A stretch of DNA of 64,000 bases, taken from positions 6,386,001-6,450,000 of the forward strand of contig JAWPMV010000001.1 of NCBI GenBank assembly GCA_033391075.1, read 5' to 3'. The notes below the pieces were generated by a model. It was given only the letters and a program-made list of their open reading frames with translations, was not told the DNA's origin and did not search any database. Made by a program: the position numbers and the translations under genes. Origin of the DNA: Bacteroidia bacterium (lineage in GTDB: Bacteria; Bacteroidota; Bacteroidia; J057). The first letter of the stretch is position 1. Each line of letters opens with the position of its first letter. Below, piece after piece: positions 8,518 through 16,949 of the stretch.

Positions 8518-9588
8518 ATGAAAATCACCCGCATAGAAGTTATCAGAGATGGACTGGATTTACTCCGTCCATACACCATTGCTTATAAAACGACCAGCGC
8601 CATTGATGTCTGTCTGGTGAAGGTGCATACAGATACCAAGCACATTGGTTTGGGATCAGCAAACCCCAGTCCCTATGTTGTAGGGGAAGATATGGATGCC
8701 TGTATAGCGGCCCTTTCGCCCGAAAATACGGAGCGCTTTATTGGCAGAGATATTCGGGATCTGCAAATGATGCTTCACGAACTCCATGAAATCTATCCCA
8801 AAAATCCGGGAGCGAAAGTTGCCCTGGATTTGGCTTTCTACGACCTCATGGGGAAGTATCTGGATATCCCTGTTGTAAAAATGCTGGGACAGCATATTGA
8901 CGGACTGGCAACTTCCATTACCATAGGAATTAAAAATGTGGAAGATACCGTCGAAGAAGCCCAGGAATATTATGATAGGGGATTTAAAATTCTCAAAGTA
9001 AAACTCGGACATTCATTAGAAGAAGACCTTGAGCGTTTGAGGAAATTGAGGGAGACCTTTGGCAATAAAATGGGCATACGTGTGGATGCCAATCAGGGCT
9101 ATACCCTGGAAGATTTGAAAGTCTTTCACGCCAAGACGCAGGACATGGACCTGGAACTGGTTGAACAAGCTACGCCGGCTGATGACCTGGCGCTAATGCA
9201 ATCCTTACCAGAAGAAATCAAAAAGACCATTGCCGCAGATGAAAGTCTTGTGGATGCAAAGGATGCCTGGAAATTAGTTACTCCTCCGGGAGCCTGTGGG
9301 ATCTTCAATATCAAGTTGATGAAGTGTGGAGGGATTCATCAGGCGCTACGCATTGCAGAAGTTGCTCGATTGAGTGGAAGAGATTTGATGTGGGGCTGTA
9401 ATGATGAAAGTATCGTTAGTATCGCAGGAGCTTTACATGTAGCTTTTTCTTGTGAGCATACCAAATACATCGACCTCGATGGAAGTCTCGATTTGAGTCG
9501 GGACTTTGTGCGTGGAGGCTTCAGCCTGGAAGAGGGAGTCATGAGACCAACAGATGCTCCAGGATTGGGATGTACGCTATTGGATTAG
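8518..9588 (+). CDS. Enolase-superfamily dipeptide epimerase (L-Ala-D/L-Glu epimerase-like)
   Basis: 356 residues. Catalytic groups of the muconate-lactonizing/dipeptide-epimerase subgroup are in place: the K-x-K pair at K160/K162 (I-L-K-V-K-L), magnesium ligands D190 (V-D-A-N-Q-G-Y), E216 (V-E-Q) and D241 (A-A-D-E-S), and K266 (I-K-L-M-K). The usual family role is epimerizing L-Ala-D-Glu from recycled murein or other dipeptides; the C-terminal D-x-D found in many dipeptide epimerases may be the D-L-D-G segment near residue 322. Substrate specificity cannot be read with certainty. A secreted serine hydrolase of the penicillin-binding fold follows directly, consistent with cell-wall peptide use. 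Confidence 0.85.
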   Translation: MKITRIEVIRDGLDLLRPYTIAYKTTSAIDVCLVKVHTDTKHIGLGSANPSPYVVGEDMDACIAALSPENTERFIGRDIRDLQMMLHELHEIYPKNPGAKVALDLAFYDLMGKYLDIPVVKMLGQHIDGLATSITIGIKNVEDTVEEAQEYYDRGFKILKVKLGHSLEEDLERLRKLRETFGNKMGIRVDANQGYTLEDLKVFHAKTQDMDLELVEQATPADDLALMQSLPEEIKKTIAADESLVDAKDAWKLVTPPGACGIFNIKLMKCGGIHQALRIAEVARLSGRDLMWGCNDESIVSIAGALHVAFSCEHTKYIDLDGSLDLSRDFVRGGFSLEEGVMRPTDAPGLGCTLLD

Positions 9589-9614
9589 TATTTCACTGCC
9601 TTTACCCAGAGAAA

Positions 9615-11144
9615 ATGAACACGCTTAAATTTTTCATTGCTTTTTTGGCAAGCTTTATCTGTTTGCAACAAAGCAGAGCGCAGAACTTTTCTGCCGATTC
9701 CCTGAAGGCATATGCTGAGCAGCAATTGTCTGATTATTCTGTACCTGCTTTAGCCATTGCCATTGTTGATAAAGATTCCTTGCTCTTTTCTCAAGGTTTT
9801 GGATTAAACAATATTGAGAAAGGTCAAGCAGCCAATTCAGAAACTCTTTTTGGTATAGGATCCATTTCTAAGTCATTTACAGCACTGGCTGTAGGCATGT
9901 TGGTTAGTGATGGGAAAATGGATTGGGATGATAAGGTTAAGAAATACCTTCCCTACTTTGAACTCTATGATCCTTATGTAAGTGATAATTTCACCATCCG
10001 AGATCTTTTGACACATAGAAGTGGGCTAAAGGATGTAAGTGGGGGAAGCCTTTGGTATCATTCTGATTTTAGTCGAAAAGAGATTATCAAACGCATGAAA
10101 TACCTGAAACCCGTTTCAGGATTCCGGGAAAAAACCGCCTATCAGAATATCATGTATTTGGTCGCGGGAGAGGTCGTCGCAGCTGTGAGTGGAATGACCT
10201 ATGATGCATTTATCAAAAGTCGGATTTTTGATCCGCTGAACATGAAGCATACAGTAAGCCTGGCAGCAGATAGAGAAGGAAGTCAAAACATCGCTCGACC
10301 TCATATCGACTATGAAGGAAAAAAGATCCTCATCGTTCAGGAGAAAGGAGATAATCTTGCCGCAGGTGGTTTCATTTATTCCAGCGCTAATGATATGGCT
10401 CGTTATATGAGGTTTATGTTGAATAAGGGAATCGTAGGACAGGATACCCTTATACATGCTCGGGAAATGAGTGAGATTCTCAAACCTCAGGTAATCTATC
10501 AGATCTCAGGCCCGCCTCTTCAGAATGAATTTAGTTCTTATGGCTTTGGTTGGTGGCTCACTCCTAAAAATGGGCATAAAATTGTCGAACATAGCGGAGG
10601 CATAGATGGGATGAGTGCCAATCTTGTTATGATCTCAGACCTCAACTACGGAGTAATAGTCTTATCAAATACCAGTTCTCCTGCTTCTTTCGTAATTACC
10701 ACCAATTTAATTGGTAAAAAACTCGGAAATGATGAGATGGTGAAATTCAGCAACATCATTAAGATGTATTACGATCGAAATCTAGTCAGAGAGGAAGAAT
10801 TGAAACAAAAGAGAAAGGATTCGCAGATCAAGAATACACAGATGTCCCTGGAAGCAGAGAAATATACAGGAACTTATCGCGATAAAATGTATGGAGACGT
10901 TTATGTCAGTCTGGAAAATAAGGAATTGCAGCTAAGGTTTTCTCATACTCCATTATTTAGTGGAAAGCTGGAACATTGGCATTATGATACCTTCAATATG
11001 AATTGGTCAGATCCCAGAGTTCCTGATGGTTTCATCACCTTTGTTTTGGGTTCGGATGGAGAGGTAAGCGAATTGAAGATTGATCAGGAGAATCTTCTGG
11101 ATGTTGATTTTAGCGAAATCAGCCTCAAAAAAGTACAGGAATAA
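9615..11144 (+). CDS. Secreted serine hydrolase, class C beta-lactamase / penicillin-binding fold
   Basis: 509 residues from the ATG at 9615, which gives a clean signal peptide ending near Q-S-R-A-Q; an upstream ATG at 9570 would extend into the previous gene and precede the signal sequence. Active-site motifs: S-I-S-K (S83-x-x-K86), Y-Q-N (A-Y-Q-N, the Y-x-N motif) near residue 175, and H-S-G-G near 328 standing for the K/H-T/S-G box. After the roughly 350-residue catalytic domain there is a beta-rich C-terminal domain of about 100 residues, common in Bacteroidota members. It may cleave D-amino-acid peptides or esters; true beta-lactamase activity is not implied. Confidence 0.9.
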   Translation: MNTLKFFIAFLASFICLQQSRAQNFSADSLKAYAEQQLSDYSVPALAIAIVDKDSLLFSQGFGLNNIEKGQAANSETLFGIGSISKSFTALAVGMLVSDGKMDWDDKVKKYLPYFELYDPYVSDNFTIRDLLTHRSGLKDVSGGSLWYHSDFSRKEIIKRMKYLKPVSGFREKTAYQNIMYLVAGEVVAAVSGMTYDAFIKSRIFDPLNMKHTVSLAADREGSQNIARPHIDYEGKKILIVQEKGDNLAAGGFIYSSANDMARYMRFMLNKGIVGQDTLIHAREMSEILKPQVIYQISGPPLQNEFSSYGFGWWLTPKNGHKIVEHSGGIDGMSANLVMISDLNYGVIVLSNTSSPASFVITTNLIGKKLGNDEMVKFSNIIKMYYDRNLVREEELKQKRKDSQIKNTQMSLEAEKYTGTYRDKMYGDVYVSLENKELQLRFSHTPLFSGKLEHWHYDTFNMNWSDPRVPDGFITFVLGSDGEVSELKIDQENLLDVDFSEISLKKVQE

Positions 11145-11177
11145 AAAAGGGAAGAGCTAATGCCTGCTCCCTTTTTT
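11143..11177. terminator. Bidirectional terminator between convergent genes
   Basis: Stem AAAAAAGGGA / TCCCTTTTTT (11143-11152 and 11168-11177) around a 15-base loop. The A/T-rich outer arms give a U-tract on either strand, serving both the hydrolase gene and the convergent enoyl-CoA hydratase operon. Confidence 0.75.
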
Positions 11178-11192
11178 ATCTCGATTTTCTTA

Positions 11193-11960
11193 TTATTTCT
11201 TCTCCAATTGCTGTACGATCATTTGCATGACCGCCCTTGATTTAGGATCAAACCAGGCTTTGAGCTTCAATTCTACTGCTGCTTGTTCAATCCCATTCAA
11301 ACGGTCCCACAATTCCTTTTTCATATTCGCTTTGGAATTGATGAGAAGATTATCCGGGCTGCGAAGAAGTTTTTGCATTTCTTTTTCTGCTCGCGGCAGG
11401 ACTTCCTCCATTTCACAGACTTCATCTATCAAATGCTGGGCTTTGGCTTCCTCCACAGAAAGAAGTTTCCCTCTTAGCAAATTGTGATAAGCCTGTCTTT
11501 TGCCCATCCAAAAGGCGGCTAACTGATAGATATATTCAGGCATCACAATTCCAACTGCCGTTTCATTTAGCCCAATCAAAAATTTCTCTCCTGCTGACAT
11601 AATCCGGTAATCACAGGTAATGGCCAGTACGCATCCTCCTGCTGGGCTATAGCCATTGATTGCAGCTATCATGGGTTTGGGAAACATCGCCAATTCATAG
11701 ACCATCGCATCCCAATCTTCCCAGAAACTGACGATTTGCTTTTCATCAAAATAGAAAAGTTCTTTCAAGTCCAGGCCTACACTAAAAAAGCCATCCGTAT
11801 TTCCATTAAGGATGACCCCACGGGTACTTTCGTCAGTAAGCTTTTCTTTTAAATAGGCACGAATCTCCCTGACCATCTCATGGTTGATGGGATTTGAGCG
11901 GCCTCTGTTTAATTGGAGGATATCGTAGCCCTTCTTTTTTATAGCTGATAGCGTATTCAT
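11193..11960 (-). CDS. Enoyl-CoA hydratase/isomerase family protein
   Basis: 255 residues, crotonase fold. The oxyanion-hole segments are the F-F-S-V-G-L-D-L-K-E-L stretch near residues 58-68 and the I-N-G-Y-S-P-A-G-G-C-V-L-A region near 103-115. A catalytic glutamate typical of hydratases is not obvious at the second site; the overall look (G-L-D-L, E-T-A-V-G-I-V-M-P) resembles delta3-delta2 enoyl-CoA isomerases of beta-oxidation. Last gene of a three-gene minus-strand operon, 14 bp after the acyl-CoA-dehydrogenase-like gene, so a role in breakdown of an unusual acyl or cyclic substrate is plausible. Confidence 0.88.
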   Translation of the reverse strand: MNTLSAIKKKGYDILQLNRGRSNPINHEMVREIRAYLKEKLTDESTRGVILNGNTDGFFSVGLDLKELFYFDEKQIVSFWEDWDAMVYELAMFPKPMIAAINGYSPAGGCVLAITCDYRIMSAGEKFLIGLNETAVGIVMPEYIYQLAAFWMGKRQAYHNLLRGKLLSVEEAKAQHLIDEVCEMEEVLPRAEKEMQKLLRSPDNLLINSKANMKKELWDRLNGIEQAAVELKLKAWFDPKSRAVMQMIVQQLEKK

Positions 11961-11974
11961 TCTCTTTATTTGTT

Positions 11975-13117
11975 TTAAAGTAATGCTTCATTTACGGGCT
12001 GATCACATATCACCCGGCCTGCAAGCTCAAACATGCTTTCTGTAACCAGGCCATGCTGGGTTACCATATGTATATCTCGCAAAAGCTCCTGCAATTTTAC
12101 CCCATCCCAAAGGCTGGAACCTCCTCCTAATCTATAGGCTTCTTCAACGACCTCTGCAGAAGTACTTGCAGCAAAGGAAGCTGCCAGTCTCAACCTACTC
12201 TGATTCTCTTTAGTGGGAGTTTTATTTTCTGCTTCCCTCCAATTTTCCCGAACCGCGTCTTGCAAAAATAAGCGGGCCGACTCCAGTTTTGCCCTCATTG
12301 TAGCAAGTTTCACCTGAACGACCGGACGCTCTGCAAGGGTGCGTGAAGCCCCATTGGGTTTCTTGCTTTTACTCAGGGCGATGATTTCATCCAGGGCTCT
12401 TTGTGCCAGCCCTAAACCCACCGATGCAACTCCAGAAGCCAATGCCCCTAAAAAGGAAAATCGATAGAGGCTTTCATCAATTACGGCTTTGCGAACCGGG
12501 AAATCTATCCACTTATCATCCGGAACAAATAAATCCTTTACTTCATAATCGATGCTATTGCTTCCCAACAATCCCAGTACTCGCCAATTGTCAATGAAGT
12601 TCACATCTTTGGGATCAAAATAGGCCAATGCCGGACGAGGCCTTCCTTCTCCTTCTGGCATAATGAAACAGCCTCCCACGATATGGCTGCAGTGCGAGAT
12701 ACCCGAACCCCAGGACCATTTTCCATTTACGATGATTCCCCCTTCTACTTTTTTAGCCCTACCTGCCGGAGCTGCCCAACCGCCTGTTTGTGAATGGGTG
12801 TCTCCAAAAATCTCCTTCGCAGATTGCGAAGGCAGGTATCCAGCACCCAAAGAGGCTGTTCCGGTTACACAGATCACCCAGCCCAAAGAACCATTGTAAT
12901 AGGAGCTGGACTCTATGGCTTCCATCAGGGCAAATATATCCGATTGATACCCACCATGGATTTTGGCAGTCCAAAGTCGGATCACTCCCGTTTCCCGAAC
13001 GGCTTTCATAAGGTCATCCGGTAAACAGCGTGCGGCTTCGATTTCTTCTCTTCGCTCTTCAGCCTCTTTCGCTTGTTTGATAAGGGCTTCTTTTATTTCA
13101 GGGGCTAATAGCTGCAT
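11975..13117 (-). CDS. Acyl-CoA dehydrogenase-like flavoprotein (HpaH/HsaA-type monooxygenase family)
   Basis: 380 residues from the ATG at 13117; a longer reading to 13201 would run into the upstream gene. The three-part acyl-CoA dehydrogenase fold is recognisable: helical N-terminus, a middle beta domain with G-K-W-S-W-G-S-G-I-S-H-C-S-H near residues 145-160 (flavin contact), and a helical C-terminal domain with E-A-Y-R-L-G-G-G-S-S-L-W. The W-S-W-G-S-G pattern and the lack of the usual catalytic glutamate match flavin-dependent hydroxylases/monooxygenases related to acyl-CoA dehydrogenases more than true beta-oxidation enzymes. It sits 4 bp after DUF2855 in one operon. Confidence 0.85.
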   Translation of the reverse strand: MQLLAPEIKEALIKQAKEAEERREEIEAARCLPDDLMKAVRETGVIRLWTAKIHGGYQSDIFALMEAIESSSYYNGSLGWVICVTGTASLGAGYLPSQSAKEIFGDTHSQTGGWAAPAGRAKKVEGGIIVNGKWSWGSGISHCSHIVGGCFIMPEGEGRPRPALAYFDPKDVNFIDNWRVLGLLGSNSIDYEVKDLFVPDDKWIDFPVRKAVIDESLYRFSFLGALASGVASVGLGLAQRALDEIIALSKSKKPNGASRTLAERPVVQVKLATMRAKLESARLFLQDAVRENWREAENKTPTKENQSRLRLAASFAASTSAEVVEEAYRLGGGSSLWDGVKLQELLRDIHMVTQHGLVTESMFELAGRVICDQPVNEALL

Positions 13118-13121
13118 CTGA

Positions 13122-14198
13122 CTAGCTTTTAACGATGTAGCCAATACCCGGATCAACCTTTCCTTTCGCCATATCCACAAAGAGTTTCTCCAATTCGCCA
13201 TACTCCTCTATGAATTGGATCTTTATCCAGTTCTTTGCCTGGCTAATGAATTTTCCCATATTCTGGGCAATTGCAGTATTCGCTTTCACTGGGCCCCATT
13301 CCTTGAAGAGTTTCTGGGCATAGGTAGGTGCAAAGAAAAATTTAGCCTGTGATAAGCCTAAATCTGCTACGCCTGTTTGCCAATCAGTCAAGCCTATCAT
13401 CGAAATAAACTTCAGCTTTTCTCCCAATTGTTTGTCAATACCTTGTAGAAGCTTTCCATTGCCTGCCATATCCACAATGAGGCTATCCTCATCTGCCAGT
13501 TCTTCCCCCACATTGCCATACTCAATCACCGCATCATAGAATCCTGTACCTTTGACAAAGTCCACATTCCTTCCTGAAGTAAGGCCTATGATTTGCTTGC
13601 CATGTTCTCCCTGATGCTCATGAAGCAGATAAGCTAATCCCAAAGCAGTCTTGGAAGAAGCACTGCTAATGATGATCTGATTTACCCCAAAGAATGCTTC
13701 TTCTTTTAAAAATTGATAATTCAAAAAAGATGTTGCGAAAAGGGGACGGATGATCGGAATATAATCCTCTACCGCTTCTATATAGGTCGGATCAGACTTT
13801 AACCGATTGTAATAGTTATAAATGGGAGGCAAAGCCTGCCTGTGATCGGCAGCATCTATAAAGCCATACTCATTAAGTTTTCCTATTGTAACCGTCAGTT
13901 CCTCTGCCATGGGAAAATAACCATATACTTTTTCGCCAACTTCCAAGCCCTCATGCCCACTTTCTACCACCTCCGCAAATCCCCAAACCGGAACAATGCC
14001 CCACTCCTCATCAACGGGAAAGAAATTCCAATAACCGATCCGGTAACCAGTCACCGCATAGGTAACATTATTACTGGTAAGTGCATATTTCAGGAGTTTC
14101 AAACGAACCTGTCCCGGGGCGAGGGAAGGACTTTCGATTTCCCGAGTTTGCGTCGAGAGGATATTCTTTTTATTAACGAGGATTTGATTGTGGGGCAT
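13122..14198 (-). CDS. DUF2855 family protein (MDR/quinone-oxidoreductase-like)
   Basis: 358 residues from the ATG at 14198; an alternative ATG at 14264 would add 22 low-complexity polar residues. The sequence follows the DUF2855 pattern: an N-terminal GroES-like part (L-K-Y-A-L-T-S-N-N-V-T-Y-A, then G-I-V-P-V-W-G-F-A-E-V near 70-80), F-A-T-S-F-L-N-Y-Q-F-L near 155, and a Rossmann-like part beginning I-I-I-S-S-A-S-S-K-T-A-L-G-L-A near 175. Relatives of zinc-independent medium-chain dehydrogenases; the substrate is unknown. First gene of an operon with a flavoprotein and an enoyl-CoA hydratase/isomerase, suggesting a small catabolic pathway. Confidence 0.85.
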   Translation of the reverse strand: MPHNQILVNKKNILSTQTREIESPSLAPGQVRLKLLKYALTSNNVTYAVTGYRIGYWNFFPVDEEWGIVPVWGFAEVVESGHEGLEVGEKVYGYFPMAEELTVTIGKLNEYGFIDAADHRQALPPIYNYYNRLKSDPTYIEAVEDYIPIIRPLFATSFLNYQFLKEEAFFGVNQIIISSASSKTALGLAYLLHEHQGEHGKQIIGLTSGRNVDFVKGTGFYDAVIEYGNVGEELADEDSLIVDMAGNGKLLQGIDKQLGEKLKFISMIGLTDWQTGVADLGLSQAKFFFAPTYAQKLFKEWGPVKANTAIAQNMGKFISQAKNWIKIQFIEEYGELEKLFVDMAKGKVDPGIGYIVKS

Positions 14199-14278
14199 AT
14201 TACTGTTTTTTTGAGTGATCGACTGTATAGGTGAAGATACTTGATTATTTGGGGATGAAGGCATAAACAGGTTTAATA

Positions 14279-14317
14279 AGCAAAGAGGGGATCGCAGATT
14301 ACGAACCCCTCTTTGCT
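14279..14317 (-). terminator. Hairpin terminator after the DUF4476 gene
   Basis: A perfect 12-bp stem AGCAAAGAGGGG / CCCCTCTTTGCT (14279-14290 and 14306-14317) lies 18 bp beyond the stop of the minus-strand DUF4476 gene and upstream of the DUF2855 operon. The following U-tract is weak (TTATT), so strength is uncertain. Confidence 0.65.
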
Positions 14318-14334
14318 ATTAGTGAGATGTTACC

Positions 14335-15399
14335 TTATTTCCCCACAGCCTCAAACAAATCTACTGCTTTGGCTTCCGAATTAAATCTCCCTCCCAGAAG
14401 GTAAAAATTCCAGGGATCATAAATCCTTCGGTAGGCATAGGCTGCCAGCTCCAGTCTATCTGCATCATTCTTAAAAATCTCCATACACTCTCCAAGCTCA
14501 TTGACATTGAAGCAATAGGTATCGAAAAGGGTTTTGGCAAAACGAAGGCGCTCTGAATCAAATCGCTTGGAAATGATGCCGCGCTTATGGGTATCAAATT
14601 CGGATTTGCTCAGGATGATGGTACAACCCAGGTCGCGACTGCTGGTATATTCTTCTTCATCAGGTCTTGGACGCTCCTCGAGAAACTTATCGAGCTTCGA
14701 AATATCTCTCCGCTTCAATTCCTGATAAGCTGCATAGTAATTGGCAGGATCATAAACATAATCATAGCCATAATACAGCAGCTCCATTTTGCCATTATTT
14801 AAACGAACCTGCTCCACAACTTCCCGAAACTGTTCCGCTCGCATATTGTTACTTCTGACAAATTCCTTGGCTGTCGCAACCCGAGCCTGATCCGTATTGT
14901 AGGAAGCCAGAACTTCTACAGCTCTTCTTAACTCAGAAGGACTGAGCAATTCTCGCTGGCCTTCAACATCTGCTCGAATGGAAAAAGTTCGTTCTCTTAC
15001 AAATGATTCCAGCCGATCACGATAAACCTGTCCTTGCATATAGGGAGCCAGGTTTTTATAGTTCTCGATATCAAAACAGTAATAAAAACCCAAACGCAGG
15101 AGATCATATTCCAGGCTGGGATTAGTAAAGAGTTCCATCAATTGGAAAAGATAAGGAGTTGCCAGGCATTGATCGGCAACAGTTGTTCGGAATTTTTCAA
15201 ACCGAAGTTTCTCCGAACGAATCCTTGCGATAGAAGCTTTATATTCCTCAAAGTCCAGTTCTGACATGGGCTGATCGCAAAAGCTTTCTCCCTCATATTG
15301 CCTGATTACCAGCCTTACATCTGTAAGCATGCGATTTTGGGCAGGAGAAATCAAAGGGAATAAACCCAGAAAGAAAAGGAGGCTAAATAATTTATTCAT
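14335..15399 (-). CDS. Secreted DUF4476-domain protein
   Basis: 354 residues with a signal peptide (about 20 residues, ending I-S-P-A-Q). Three related helical units of about 90 residues can be traced, each opening with a short acidic segment, an F/L-x-x-x-K-x-x-I or similar helix, S-E/D-x-x-R-L/F-x-F/A-K, and ending in an aromatic Y-x-x-x-x-D-x-x-N-Y/F turn (F-D-I-E-N-Y, Y-D-P-A-N-Y-Y, Y-D-P-W-N-F-Y). This is the repeat of the Bacteroidota-specific DUF4476 family, whose function is unknown. Exported; likely periplasmic. It is a single-gene unit with its own terminator. Confidence 0.82.
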   Translation of the reverse strand: MNKLFSLLFFLGLFPLISPAQNRMLTDVRLVIRQYEGESFCDQPMSELDFEEYKASIARIRSEKLRFEKFRTTVADQCLATPYLFQLMELFTNPSLEYDLLRLGFYYCFDIENYKNLAPYMQGQVYRDRLESFVRERTFSIRADVEGQRELLSPSELRRAVEVLASYNTDQARVATAKEFVRSNNMRAEQFREVVEQVRLNNGKMELLYYGYDYVYDPANYYAAYQELKRRDISKLDKFLEERPRPDEEEYTSSRDLGCTIILSKSEFDTHKRGIISKRFDSERLRFAKTLFDTYCFNVNELGECMEIFKNDADRLELAAYAYRRIYDPWNFYLLGGRFNSEAKAVDLFEAVGK

Positions 15400-15555
15400 G
15401 AATAGGATGGTGTTTTTGCATTATTAACGTTCAGGCAATGCCTTGTATTTTTTAGACTGATTTACTAAATAAAAGACACCCGAACTAAAAAAAGTAGAAT
15501 TGACTGGATAGAAAAAACTAAAATTATTACTTTTAAGGGTGTTTTTAGGCCCATC

Positions 15556-16944
15556 ATGCCAAATCTTTATAGCATTATAGACATTGAGACCACAGGTGGC
15601 AATCCGAAAGTGGATCGGATCACCGAAATTGCAATTTTTTTGCATGATGGAGAGAAGGTGATTGATTCTTTCATTTCTCTGGTCAATCCGATGATGCCTA
15701 TTCCGGATTTCATCAGCCGTATGACCGGAATTGACAATGAAATGGTCAGTGAGGCACCCAAGTTCTATGAGATTGCCCGGCAGGTGGTAGAAATGACCGA
15801 AGGCTCAATATTCGTCGCTCATAATGTGCGTTTCGACTACAGCTTTATTCAAAAAGAATTTCGGCAGCTGGGCTATACCTATTCCCGCAAACAACTCTGC
15901 ACGGTCAAGCTGGCCCGCAAGCTTATGCCTGGAGATACTTCGTATAGCCTGAAAAATCTCTGCAAAAGGTTAGGTATCACCAATGAGGCATCTCACCGTG
16001 CCTGGGGAGATGCACGTGCGACCACTACGCTTTTTGAGATCTTACTGCAAAAAGAAAAAGAGTCTTTTACCGAAGAGCTCATCAGCCAGGAACTTTCTAT
16101 TTCCAAACTTCCTCCCAATATCTCCAAATCAGTAGTTGATGGCTTGCCCGAGGAAACCGGTGTCTACTATTTCCTCGGAAAAAATGCCGAAATCCTCTAT
16201 GTAGGCAAGAGCAATAACATCCGTAAGCGGATTTATTCCCATTTCCAGGGTGCACACAAGGCCATTCGCAGTATGCAAATGCTGGATCAGATACATGATA
16301 TCAGTTATGAATTGACGGGTAGTGAATTGATCGCCTTATTGTTGGAGAATGAGGAGATAAAACGCATTCAACCTCATTTCAACCGAGCCCAGAGGAGAAA
16401 GCAATACAAATTTGGTGTTTACACCCGAGCCAATAAAAAAGGATATCTGGAATTCTATGTAGATCCTTATGACGAAGAAAAGTATCCGATAGCCGGCTTT
16501 TCAGGCAGGGCACATGCTTTATCCTCCCTCAAAAGAAGAGGGAAAAAATATGAACTTTGCCCCAAACTATACGGCCTGGAAAAAGGGCCTGGCAGATGCT
16601 TTCACCACCAACTGCATATCTGCAGAGGTGCCTGTTGTGGAGAAGAACATGCCGAAAGCTATAATGAACGTGTCCGACTAGCCATACAGGAAATCAACTA
16701 TGGCAAAAACAATTTGGGAGATTTTCTCATAGTAGGAGAGGGGAGAAATTATGACGAACGCTCAATCGTCATGGTACAAAAAGGACTCTATAAAGGCTAT
16801 GCATATGTGGATGCCAGCTATATGCAACAGGGCCTTGACACCTTGATCGATTCTATTACGTACAAAGATGAGACACCTGATGTACAGCGAATTATTCAAG
16901 GGTATATAAAAAAACACCCCAAAGAAGTCGTCAGGATTTCCTAA
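15556..16944 (+). CDS. DEDDh 3'-5' exonuclease fused to a GIY-YIG/UvrC-like nuclease domain
   Basis: 462 residues. Residues 1-170 form a DnaQ-like exonuclease: Exo I Y-S-I-I-D-I-E-T-T-G (D8, E10), Exo II with H-N-V-R-F-D near 87-92, and Exo III with H-R-A-W-G-D-A near 146-152, which supplies the DEDDh histidine and aspartate. Residues about 200-285 form a GIY-YIG domain (G-V-Y-Y-F-L-G near 205, I-L-Y-V-G-K-S-N-N-I-R-K-R near 214-226), as in the N-terminal half of UvrC or the Cho nuclease, followed by a C-rich patch (C-R-G-A-C-C-G-E). Such fusions are known in Actinobacteria and Bacteroidota and are thought to act in DNA repair. Its last 112 bases are duplicated at 20723 beyond the NACHT gene. 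Confidence 0.9.
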   Translation: MPNLYSIIDIETTGGNPKVDRITEIAIFLHDGEKVIDSFISLVNPMMPIPDFISRMTGIDNEMVSEAPKFYEIARQVVEMTEGSIFVAHNVRFDYSFIQKEFRQLGYTYSRKQLCTVKLARKLMPGDTSYSLKNLCKRLGITNEASHRAWGDARATTTLFEILLQKEKESFTEELISQELSISKLPPNISKSVVDGLPEETGVYYFLGKNAEILYVGKSNNIRKRIYSHFQGAHKAIRSMQMLDQIHDISYELTGSELIALLLENEEIKRIQPHFNRAQRRKQYKFGVYTRANKKGYLEFYVDPYDEEKYPIAGFSGRAHALSSLKRRGKKYELCPKLYGLEKGPGRCFHHQLHICRGACCGEEHAESYNERVRLAIQEINYGKNNLGDFLIVGEGRNYDERSIVMVQKGLYKGYAYVDASYMQQGLDTLIDSITYKDETPDVQRIIQGYIKKHPKEVVRIS

Positions 16945-16949
16945 TTTGA
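16833..16949 (+). repeat. 117-bp direct repeat, copy A (3' end of exonuclease gene)
   Basis: Identical to 20723-20839 except for one base (T at 16939, C at 20829); constant offset 3890 bp. It spans the last 112 bases of the exonuclease coding sequence including the stop, plus 5 bases. The stop codon and last two codons of the convergent NACHT gene also fall inside this copy. The match begins abruptly at CCTTGACA and ends at CTAATTTGA. Confidence 0.97.

Noticed and set aside
9615-11144. Calling the serine hydrolase a beta-lactamase resistance gene
   Set aside because: The motifs define the fold only; Bacteroidota carry many such hydrolases with peptidase or esterase roles and no resistance context is seen.
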